From Idiomarina aquatica (GTDB lineage Bacteria; Pseudomonadota; Gammaproteobacteria; Enterobacterales; Alteromonadaceae), in contig NZ_PIPS01000001.1 in the NCBI RefSeq assembly GCF_003987185.1, forward strand, positions 620,001 through 684,000: 64,000 nt of DNA. The letters are read 5' to 3'. The notes beneath the pieces were generated by a model, which did not search any database, was not told the DNA's origin, and worked only from the letters and a program-made list of their open reading frames with translations. Within the stretch, counting starts at the first letter, position 1; every line of letters starts with the position of its first letter. The translations under genes and the position numbers were made by a program. This document shows, piece after piece, positions 54,587 to 61,567 of this stretch.

Positions 54587-55987
54587 CTACCGGATCTGCA
54601 GGATCGTCTGGTTCAGCGTGTTATTCACTTCCAGTGAACGCGAGTTGGCCTGGAAGTTACGTTGGCTTGCAATCAGATCTACTAGCTCTTTAGTCAGGTC
54701 AACGTTGGAGTTTTCCAAAGCTGATGATTCGATCGCACCAAACGTACCCGAGTTGGCGGCTCCAGCCAGAGCTTCGCCAGACTCACGAGTTGCTTTCCAC
54801 GAGGTGTTACCCACCTGACGCAGTCCTTGCTCGTTGGCAAATCGGGTCATCGCAACTTGTCCCAGGTACTGTACTTCGCCATTCGAATAACTGGCCTGGA
54901 TCAAGCCGTCTTCACCAATGTCCAGATTGGTCAGGCGTCCAACGGTACTACCGTCTTGTTCTAATAAATTCACTTCAAAATCAGAAGCAAACTGTGTAGG
55001 CACTGAGTCACCATCTTCATCGTTACGATCACGGAAGAAGATATTCACTTGTTGACCCGGATCTGCACCATTACTTAACACACCGCTTAACGAAAACGTT
55101 TGTTCTGCAAAGGTTTGGCCTGTGCCATCGATAGGCCCAACCGGATTACCGGAATCATCGAACTGAATACGGAAGCCCTCTACCGGGTCACCATCTGGGT
55201 TGTCAACGCCGCCAGGCAACGCTGTACCGGTATTACCCAAATTTACTGGCTTATTATCTACCGTGGTGTACACATCCCAGGAGTTTTCTGGAATGCCTGG
55301 CTGGCTTGAGTCACGCTTAACGTAATAGGTCGTAACAATGTGAGATTCACCCAACGAATCATAAATCGTTGACGATGTAGATGATGTATAAGACGTGGGA
55401 TCTTCAGGGTTAAATGGGTTACCCGGAACCGGTGGTGTCGCGGTTGGATCGGGCACAGGCACTCCCGGAGCGCGCGAATCCAGGTTAAATGATTGATAAA
55501 GGTTATTGGTCGCCGATGGCGCACCGGCTGAATCTGGAATTTGCAAAGGCGTTGCAGTTGCCAAACTCGTTGACTGCAATGCACCTGAGCTGCGATCAAC
55601 CGGGAAGCCCAGCAAATAGTTGCCCTGATTATCAACAATATAACTCTCATTATTCAGTTTGAAAGCACCAGCACGCGTGTACGTAAAGTCCTGCTGACCT
55701 ATTTCGCTGGTGGTTGCAAAAAAGCCATTACCGCTGATCGCCATATCCAGCGAGTTGTCGGTAAACTCTAAGGTACCCTGGCTAAACTGCTGGGCTACCG
55801 TTGCGGTTAGCGCACCGTCACCCACTTTCGCATTATTAGAGCTAAAAATACTGGACGCGTACACATCCGCGAATTCCGCGCGCGACTGTTTAAAGCCGGT
55901 TGTACGCACGTTAGAAATATTGTTTGCGGTGGTATCTAAATCTTTTTGCGCCGCGTTAATACCGCTTAAACCGATATTGAATGACAT
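54587..55987 (-). CDS. flgE: Flagellar hook protein FlgE
   Basis: 466 residues: 'SFNIGLSGINAAQKDLDTTANNISNVRTTGFKQSRAEFADVY' at the N-terminus and 'LENSNVDLTKELVDLIASQRNFQANSRSLEVNNTLNQTILQIR' at the C-terminus, variable hook domains between. Its final length is set by FliK (589). Confidence 0.96.
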   Translation of the reverse strand: MSFNIGLSGINAAQKDLDTTANNISNVRTTGFKQSRAEFADVYASSIFSSNNAKVGDGALTATVAQQFSQGTLEFTDNSLDMAISGNGFFATTSEIGQQDFTYTRAGAFKLNNESYIVDNQGNYLLGFPVDRSSGALQSTSLATATPLQIPDSAGAPSATNNLYQSFNLDSRAPGVPVPDPTATPPVPGNPFNPEDPTSYTSSTSSTIYDSLGESHIVTTYYVKRDSSQPGIPENSWDVYTTVDNKPVNLGNTGTALPGGVDNPDGDPVEGFRIQFDDSGNPVGPIDGTGQTFAEQTFSLSGVLSNGADPGQQVNIFFRDRNDEDGDSVPTQFASDFEVNLLEQDGSTVGRLTNLDIGEDGLIQASYSNGEVQYLGQVAMTRFANEQGLRQVGNTSWKATRESGEALAGAANSGTFGAIESSALENSNVDLTKELVDLIASQRNFQANSRSLEVNNTLNQTILQIR

Positions 55988-56002
55988 AAATCACCTCACT
56001 GA

Positions 56003-56686
56003 TTAACTGATTTCCGTAACATCTGCAAAATTGATGCCACCTAAGCCTTTAAGATTGAGCACGATGCCGCGCTCACCACCCATACTGACGCTTTGAACCG
56101 CGGCCTTCATTTGCAACGGAAGCTCTTCGCTACTATCACCAATGCGTGCATTGGCGGTGAACGTATATTTGCCTTCAGGCAGAGGATTGCCGGCTTCGTC
56201 CAGGCCATCCCACTGGAAGTCTTTTGTGCCTGCCCCAACATCACCTAAGTTAATGGTACGAACCACAGAGCCCGATTCGTCCTTAACGGAAATGCGCACA
56301 TTTTGTGCTGACTGCTGACTGGCGATCATTCCCGACGCCGTGCCACCGGCATCCAGGTGTGCTTTATTGGTCGGTACCAAAACACTGCGTCCGACCAACG
56401 TTGAGGCCTGCAAGGCCTGGCTAGAATTCATGTTCTGAGTGAATTCGGTAAACTGTTTCGATAACTCCGAAATGCCTTCTGCCATGGTAAAGTTGGTCAT
56501 CTGCGCAATCATTTGATCGTTGTCCGCAGGTTTTGTCGGATCCTGCATATTCAACTGCTGTGTTAACAGTTGAAAAAAGTCTTCTTGCTCTAAACGCTGT
56601 CGTTCGGATGGATCTTCAAACTTAGCTTGCTCGTCTTCCTTCCATCGCATACGGTCAACGTAGGAGTTATTGCTTACACCTTCCAT
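56003..56686 (-). CDS. flgD: Hook assembly protein FlgD
   Basis: 227 residues: 'DFFQLLTQQLNMQDPTKPADNDQMIAQMTNFTMAEGISELSKQ' (N-terminal conserved helix) and a FlgD Ig-like domain ('VRTINLGDVGAGTKDFQWDGLDEAGNPLPEGKYTFTA'). Cap for hook polymerisation, lost on completion. Confidence 0.95.
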   Translation of the reverse strand: MEGVSNNSYVDRMRWKEDEQAKFEDPSERQRLEQEDFFQLLTQQLNMQDPTKPADNDQMIAQMTNFTMAEGISELSKQFTEFTQNMNSSQALQASTLVGRSVLVPTNKAHLDAGGTASGMIASQQSAQNVRISVKDESGSVVRTINLGDVGAGTKDFQWDGLDEAGNPLPEGKYTFTANARIGDSSEELPLQMKAAVQSVSMGGERGIVLNLKGLGGINFADVTEIS

Positions 56687-56699
56687 CGGTTATCTCCTG

Positions 56700-57152
56700 T
56701 TAGCCTTGACCGAGGCGCAGTAAACGCTGGGTCATGGTTTTCGCGGTATCCGCTACTTGCACGTTGGTCTGATAGGAACGCGAAGCGGAAATCATGTTGG
56801 CCATCTCTTCCATGGTGTTGACGTTTGAGCGGTAAATGTAACCGTTCGCATCGGCCATGGGATGATTGGGCGCGTATTCGATTTGCAGCGGCTTTTGGCT
56901 TTCAACAATGCCTTTTACTTTGACACCAGCGGCTTGCCCGGCCTGGGTTTGATTGGTCAGGCTGTCACCACGGTAGTTACCGCCGGCATCCGCCAACGCG
57001 GTTGCAAATACCGGGTTGCGGGCGCGATACGTTTCATCCGCGCTGCTGCTCACGGAGTTGGCGTTTGCCAAATTACTGGCGGTGGTATTAAGGCGCACTG
57101 ACTGCGCACTCATTGCCGAACCGCTGATGTTGAAAATATTAAACAGGCTCAT
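56700..57152 (-). CDS. flgC: Proximal rod protein FlgC
   Basis: 150 residues: 'LFNIFNISGSAMSAQSVRLNTTASNLANANSVSSSADETYRARNPVF' and 'VNTMEEMANMISASRSYQTNVQVADTAKTMTQRLLRLGQG'. Part of the proximal rod with FlgB and FlgF. Length is normal. Confidence 0.96.
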   Translation of the reverse strand: MSLFNIFNISGSAMSAQSVRLNTTASNLANANSVSSSADETYRARNPVFATALADAGGNYRGDSLTNQTQAGQAAGVKVKGIVESQKPLQIEYAPNHPMADANGYIYRSNVNTMEEMANMISASRSYQTNVQVADTAKTMTQRLLRLGQG

Positions 57153-57166
57153 TGTTTAAACCTCTC

Positions 57167-57574
57167 TTATGCTCCAGAACCACCACCAAGGGCTTTTTTG
57201 ACAGAGCTGATCCGCCCATCAAGAAAGTTCATGGTCATTTCATATTCCAGTGCGTTTTGTGCATACAAGTTTTGTTCCAACTGCACATCAACGGTATTGC
57301 CGTCACCGGTATCCGGTTGCGTGGGTACGCGGAATTTTTCTTGTCCGGTGGGTTTGATTTCGACGTTGAAGTGTTTTTCGTGGGTACGCGCTAACTTATA
57401 GCTGTCCATACCCCGCTGTGCTTGTTTCAGCGCTTGCTGGAAATCAAGGCCTTTGGCTTTGTAGCCGGGGGTGTCAGCGTTAGCGATATTGTTGGCAATC
57501 ATCTCCGCACGCTGAGTGCGTACGCCCAGCGTGTATTGCTGAATGCCCATGAGTTTGTCCATGGAAAGTGCCAT
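57167..57574 (-). CDS. flgB: Proximal rod protein FlgB
   Basis: 135 residues: 'MDKLMGIQQYTLGVRTQRAEMIANNIANADTPGYKAKGLDFQQAL' and C-terminal 'QNALEYEMTMNFLDGRISSVKKAL'. ATG at 57574 follows GGGAG; the open frame upstream to 57742 is promoter and hairpin array. First gene of flgBCDE, under a sigma-54 promoter. Confidence 0.95.
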   Translation of the reverse strand: MALSMDKLMGIQQYTLGVRTQRAEMIANNIANADTPGYKAKGLDFQQALKQAQRGMDSYKLARTHEKHFNVEIKPTGQEKFRVPTQPDTGDGNTVDVQLEQNLYAQNALEYEMTMNFLDGRISSVKKALGGGSGA

Positions 57575-57609
57575 TTTTTCGTCTCCCGTTGGTTCGATGT
57601 GGGAGAAGA

Positions 57610-57625
57610 TGCAGAGATCGTGCCA
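57610..57625 (-). promoter_or_regulatory. Sigma-54 promoter of flgBCDE
   Basis: Minus strand TGGCACGATCTCTGCA; only the -12 first base departs from consensus. 36 bp before flgB, and nearly the same sequence as the flgF promoter. Confidence 0.88.
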
Positions 57626-57636
57626 ACTTGGGCTCC

Positions 57637-57783
57637 GTAGCTTGCGCCTCTGGCGCGACCTACCGCAAGGGGCATAGCCCCGCCTGGCAAGTGTGCGTAG
57701 CACACGCCGAGCAAGGCCAAGCGAAGCGGGGCCGCCAAGCAAGCCGCCAGTGGCGGCGCCAAGCGAAAGGCGCGTCAGCGCCT
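57637..57783. repeat. Hairpin array between cheR and the flgB promoter
   Basis: REP unit GTAGCTTGCGCC-TCT-GGCGCGAC-CTAC (57637-57663), then GGGGC-ATA-GCCCC, GTGTGC-GTA-GCACAC, GCCGCC-AGT-GGCGGC and GGCGCG-TCA-GCGCC. The joining sequences resemble GCCAAGCAAG. The last hairpin contains the cheR stop codon. Confidence 0.85.
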
Positions 57784-58608
57784 TTTGTAGATAATTCCCG
57801 GGTTGCAGCGGATCATTTCAAATTCGTCGGTGAGGCCAGAGATGGACTCAGAAGCGCCGAGGAAAAGATAACCGCCGGGATTCAGCGATTGCCGGAATTG
57901 GGCAATAATTTTCCGCTTTACGTCAGCAGAAAAATAAATCAGCACGTTGCGGCAAAAGATAATGTCGAATTTACCGAGCAGCGCGTAGCTGTCGAGCAGA
58001 TTGAGGTGGCGGAACTGGACGAAGTTTTTTACGTCGTCTTTAACCTTCATCGAGCCGGGTTTGCTGCCTTCCGTGAAAAACTTCTTTTGCCGCTCGGCGG
58101 ATAAGCCGCGGGCTATGGCAAGGCTGTCGTACTCGCCGATGGCGCATTGTTCCAGCACTTTATTGGAAATATCGGTGGCGGTGATGCGGATACCACCTTT
58201 TAAGGCGCCGGGATTTTTGGCCTTGTACTCCAGGTAAGTCATCGCCATTGAATACGGCTCCTGCCCGGATGAACAGGCCGATGACCAAATTTTGACGGGG
58301 CCGGAGTTATTCTTAAATTCCGGTAACACCCGGTTGGCCAAAATTTCAAACGGATACGTGTCCCGGAACCAAAGGGTTTCGTTGGTGGTCATGGCATCGA
58401 TGACGGCGGCGCGCAGTGCCCGCTCGCTGATTTTCATCGATTTTTTAACCAGCTCAGACAACGAGTCAATATTGAACTTCGTCATCAGCGGGCTGAGACG
58501 ACTTTTAACCAGATACAACTTATTTTCACCCAGTACGATACCGCACTGATGCTCTAAAAACTGTCGAAACTCCTGGTATTCTGCCGGACTGAGTTCTTTA
58601 TTGATCAC
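57775..58608 (-). CDS. cheR: Chemotaxis methyltransferase CheR
   Basis: 277 residues: N-terminal helical CheR_N, then an AdoMet-binding domain ('KIWSSACSSGQEPYSMAMTYLEY', 'ITATDISNKVLEQCAIGEYDS', 'NLLDSYALLGKFDIIFCRNVLIYF'). Adds methyl groups to receptor glutamates, opposing CheB. Its TGA lies inside a hairpin of the neighbouring array. Located with cheV upstream of flgB, as in Vibrio and Pseudomonas. Confidence 0.96.
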   Translation of the reverse strand: MINKELSPAEYQEFRQFLEHQCGIVLGENKLYLVKSRLSPLMTKFNIDSLSELVKKSMKISERALRAAVIDAMTTNETLWFRDTYPFEILANRVLPEFKNNSGPVKIWSSACSSGQEPYSMAMTYLEYKAKNPGALKGGIRITATDISNKVLEQCAIGEYDSLAIARGLSAERQKKFFTEGSKPGSMKVKDDVKNFVQFRHLNLLDSYALLGKFDIIFCRNVLIYFSADVKRKIIAQFRQSLNPGGYLFLGASESISGLTDEFEMIRCNPGIIYKRR

Positions 58609-58653
58609 GTTTCTCTACTGCATTGTTCTTGTTATTCAACGGCATAGTTGCCG

Positions 58654-59598
58654 TTACTCAATTTCGATGTCTGCTGTTGCATTAAGCCATTTTTTAACGG
58701 CAGTTGCCAGCTCATCAGGATGGAACTTGGCAATAAAATCGTCTGCGCCAACTTTTTTTACCATGGCCTGATTAAAAACACCGCTTAATGATGTGTGCAG
58801 AATAACATGAACGCCTGCTAATTTGGGATCCGCTTTGATTTCTGCGGTTAACGTGTAGCCATCCATGACCGGCATTTCCACGTCGGAAACGATGACCGGT
58901 ACGTGCGGATGCACGTCGCCGTCGACTTCTTTGGCTTTTTCTTTGAGCCAATCGAGAGCCTCTTTACCGTTTTTCTTAATTTCCAACGGTATTTCAAGGG
59001 ACTGCAAGGCCCGCTTGATTTGTCCGCGGGCTACGGCGGAGTCATCGGTAATTAGAATGGTGAGGTTGTCTTTTGCAACATTGATCGGCTGATTCGCGAC
59101 CTCCTCACTGATGTCGCTGTTAACCGGGGTAATGTCGGCAAGAATACGCTCAACGTCGATGATTTCCACCAGCTCTTTGTCGATTTCGGTGACTGCGGTC
59201 AGGTAGGCATCCCGCCCGGTACCGCGCGGCGGCGGCAGGATTTCTTCCCAGTTGATGTTAATGATGCGGTCAACGCCGCCGACCAAGAAGCCCTGCACGG
59301 TACGGTTGTACTCGGCAATAATAATGAAGCGGTTGTGAATATCGGTAATTTCCGGACCACCGGTCGCCATGCTTAAATCAATGATTGAAATGGCCTGACC
59401 GCGAATGTGAGCGATGCCCCGCACCAGACGATTGCGGTGCGGCATGGCGGTCAACTTGGGGCATGGCAGTACTTCGCGTACTTTAAACACGTTAATGCCA
59501 AACCGCTGTTTACCGGAGAGTCTGAACAATAACAGCTCTAACCGGTTTTGGCCGACCATTTGTGTGCGTTGATTCACCGAGTCCAGAATACTGGCCAT
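58654..59598 (-). CDS. cheV: Chemotaxis protein CheV
   Basis: 314 residues: N-terminal CheW-like domain (1-160; 'LLLFRLSGKQRFGINVFKVREVL', 'GIAHIRGQAISIIDLSMA') and C-terminal receiver (180-305; phospho-Asp in 'VIVSDVEMPVMDGYTL', 'LHTSLSG', Lys in 'DDFIAKFHPDEL'). Couples receptors to CheA with phosphorylation-tuned gain. Divergent from flgA. Confidence 0.95.
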   Translation of the reverse strand: MASILDSVNQRTQMVGQNRLELLLFRLSGKQRFGINVFKVREVLPCPKLTAMPHRNRLVRGIAHIRGQAISIIDLSMATGGPEITDIHNRFIIIAEYNRTVQGFLVGGVDRIININWEEILPPPRGTGRDAYLTAVTEIDKELVEIIDVERILADITPVNSDISEEVANQPINVAKDNLTILITDDSAVARGQIKRALQSLEIPLEIKKNGKEALDWLKEKAKEVDGDVHPHVPVIVSDVEMPVMDGYTLTAEIKADPKLAGVHVILHTSLSGVFNQAMVKKVGADDFIAKFHPDELATAVKKWLNATADIEIE

Positions 59599-59642
59599 GT
59601 TCGCTCCTTTACTGGCATGCCCTGGGTGGCATTCCTGCCTGT

Positions 59643-59658
59643 TGGCACACTCTTTGCT
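59643..59658 (+). promoter_or_regulatory. Sigma-54 promoter of flgA
   Basis: TGGCACACTCTTTGCT is a full match to TGGCACR-N4-TTGCW. It lies 118 bp before the flgA ATG, in the 178-bp cheV-flgA gap. Confidence 0.88.
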
Positions 59659-59776
59659 TCGTTATTAATCGTTCATTGTGCCGCGACGTCATCGACAAAA
59701 AGTTGACGCTTTACACATTCTTCCTTTGTACAGGATGTGTCGGCAGAAAACCATTAAACCTTAGTGGAATTACACT

Positions 59777-60490
59777 ATGATAATACGCAATAGCTTATTA
59801 ATCAGTTTGTTTTTGATCATAGTTCATTCAAATGCGTTTGCGAATGATCAAGACCAGCCGACGCAGCGCTTTGATCATAAAGCTTTACAGTCGCTTGCAC
59901 ATGAGTTTGTGCAGGCTCAGGTGATTAAGCCGGATAACGGTCGGGTAGATATCGTCGCCAACAATCTGGACCCACGCATGGTGGCCAAAAAGTGCGCGAC
60001 CAAACCGGAAGTCGGGTTCGCGTCTAATTCCGGCCTGGACAGCTACACCACCGTCGAAATTCAATGCGCAGCGCCAACCGCCTGGCGAACCTATGTGCCG
60101 GTACGAATTTACCGCTATAAGCCGGTGATTACTGCGGCAGTACCAATGTCGCCTGGCCATTTGGTTACCCAAGCGGATTTGACCACCACCGAAGTGGACA
60201 TCAACCGCATTCGCTCGAACGTGTTTACCGACGCTAAAGCCCTGATCGGTGCACGCATTAAAAAGCGCATCCGCTCGGGTCAGCCGATTGAAGCGAGCGA
60301 TACCTGTCTTGTGTGTTCCGGGGAAAAGGTTACAATAGTGGCGAAAAATAAGTCACTGCGTATTACCGCGACCGGAAAGGCACTGGCCGATGGTCTTAAA
60401 GGTGAGTCGGTGACGGTTGAAAACGTACGTTCTAACAAGGCGTTAGAAGCGGTTGTGACCGGTTTAAACGAAGTGACGGTACAACTGTAA
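59777..60490 (+). CDS. flgA: P-ring assembly chaperone FlgA
   Basis: 237 residues with a signal peptide ('MIIRNSLLISLFLIIVHSNAFA'), then 'YVPVRIYRYKPVITAAVPMSPGHLVTQADLTTTEVDINRIRSNVFTDAKALIGARIKKRIRSGQPIEA' and a SAF/ChapFlgA core at the end ('VTIVAKNKSLRITATGKALADGLKGESVTVENVRSNK'). Periplasmic chaperone for FlgI. Confidence 0.95.
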   Translation: MIIRNSLLISLFLIIVHSNAFANDQDQPTQRFDHKALQSLAHEFVQAQVIKPDNGRVDIVANNLDPRMVAKKCATKPEVGFASNSGLDSYTTVEIQCAAPTAWRTYVPVRIYRYKPVITAAVPMSPGHLVTQADLTTTEVDINRIRSNVFTDAKALIGARIKKRIRSGQPIEASDTCLVCSGEKVTIVAKNKSLRITATGKALADGLKGESVTVENVRSNKALEAVVTGLNEVTVQL

Positions 60491-60519
60491 ACGGCAACAA
60501 CGAAAGTGCACAAAAAAAT

Positions 60520-60546
60520 TAAAGGTTTCTCGCAAAGAGCCGATAA
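60520..60546 (+). promoter_or_regulatory. Sigma-28 promoter of flgM
   Basis: TAAA-N15-GCCGATAA, full consensus, 36 bp before flgM. Gives FliA-dependent feedback on its own anti-sigma factor. Confidence 0.93.
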
Positions 60547-60582
60547 GGGCACGAGAACTTCTATCTAGCGAGGCGAGACAAT

Positions 60583-60915
60583 ATGCCAATTAATATTAAC
60601 AACAACGGTTTAAAAAACACCAACATCGACACGAAGACTAACCGTCAGGTCGATGCAGGTAGCACCGCGGGTAACAGCCCGGCACCCGCCAAAAGTGGCG
60701 GCGGTGACTCGGTGTCACTAACCTCAGAAGCGCAGCAGCTGAGCCGTTTACAAGAAAAAGCAATGGGCAGCAGCGGCATCGATCAAGCCAAAGTTGACCG
60801 TATCAAAGCGCAAATTGAAAGCGGCTCGTATAAAGTCGATGTTGAGCGGTTAGCGTCGAAACTGGCCGAATTTGAAGGCGACCTGTTCGGTGGCCAGACC
60901 AACGGCGACGAATAA
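60583..60915 (+). CDS. flgM: Anti-sigma-28 factor FlgM
   Basis: 110 residues: disordered, S/G/N-rich first half and a C-terminal FlgM helix pair ('SVSLTSEAQQLSRLQEKAMGSSGIDQAKVDRIKAQIESGSYKVDVERLASKLAEFE'). Holds FliA inactive until exported through the finished hook. Confidence 0.93.
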   Translation: MPININNNGLKNTNIDTKTNRQVDAGSTAGNSPAPAKSGGGDSVSLTSEAQQLSRLQEKAMGSSGIDQAKVDRIKAQIESGSYKVDVERLASKLAEFEGDLFGGQTNGDE

Positions 60916-60935
60916 TCGAGGCCGACGGAGTATCA

Positions 60936-61340
60936 ATGTCAGCGACTGCAACACCGGTACCCGAGCTTCTACAACAACTGGCTGACTCGCTAGATGCCCT
61001 TGCTGTGTCACAACAGCAGGAATTACAAGCCATTGTAGAACGCCAACACGCCCGCGTTGCGGAGCTGGCAGAGCAGAAAGCTCAGCAGTTGGCTGAAGTC
61101 AGCGAACTGGATGCGGCATTACGCGAGCACCCTGAATCCAATCTGTTGCAGGACGACGAGCAACTCGCTGCACAGGTGGCCGATATTAAACAGCAGTTAG
61201 CTGCAGTAAAACATCAAAGTGCGGTTAACGAACGGGTAGTCCAGTCCACCCTTAACAGCATTGAACAGCTAAAACAGACCATCCTTTCCAGTGCCAGAAA
61301 GGACAGCCTGACCTATAACGCTAAGGGTAAAATCCGCTAG
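60936..61340 (+). CDS. flgN: Export chaperone FlgN
   Basis: 134 residues, all helical: 'ELLQQLADSLDALAVSQQQELQAIVERQHARVAELAEQKAQQLAEVSELD', FlgN-like, with a basic C-terminal tail. Binds FlgK and FlgL before export. Follows flgM by 20 bp. Its TAG overlaps the TAG of the convergent small gene in a shared CTAG. Confidence 0.9.
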   Translation: MSATATPVPELLQQLADSLDALAVSQQQELQAIVERQHARVAELAEQKAQQLAEVSELDAALREHPESNLLQDDEQLAAQVADIKQQLAAVKHQSAVNERVVQSTLNSIEQLKQTILSSARKDSLTYNAKGKIR

Positions 61341-61567
61341 CATTTAAAGGTAACCGGGCGCTGCAAAAACGGATTTTGCCGTTGCCACAACACCTCTTTC
61401 ATCTCCTGCTCGGTTTTCAGCCCTTTATCCACACTGCCGTCTTCATGCACCAGCGTAAAGGGTTTATTAAACGGCCGGTTACGCACACAGTCGTACAAAT
61501 CTTTCATCAGAAAACAGGTGGTTTCCGTAGCGGTTTTCTGGCTCGTTACTGATGTTGTAGTCGGCAT
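61337..61567 (-). CDS. Small hypothetical protein downstream of dabA
   Basis: 76 residues, polar, with a 'MKDLYDCVRNRPFNKPFTLVHEDGSVDKGLKTEQEMKEVLWQ' core and a C-terminal Cys. A GAGGTGA ribosome site precedes the ATG at 61567, inside the last codons of dabA (22-bp overlap), so it looks translationally coupled to dabA. I do not recognise the family. A shorter start at 61507 has no good ribosome site. Confidence 0.6.
   Translation of the reverse strand: MPTTTSVTSQKTATETTCFLMKDLYDCVRNRPFNKPFTLVHEDGSVDKGLKTEQEMKEVLWQRQNPFLQRPVTFKC

Noticed and set aside
57575-57742. Extended FlgB N-terminus
   Set aside because: This stretch contains the sigma-54 promoter and hairpin array; ATG 57574 gives normal FlgB length.
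59690-59730. Sigma-28 promoter for cheV on the minus strand
   Set aside because: TAAA and GTCGATGA are present but only 13 bp apart, two short of the required spacing.
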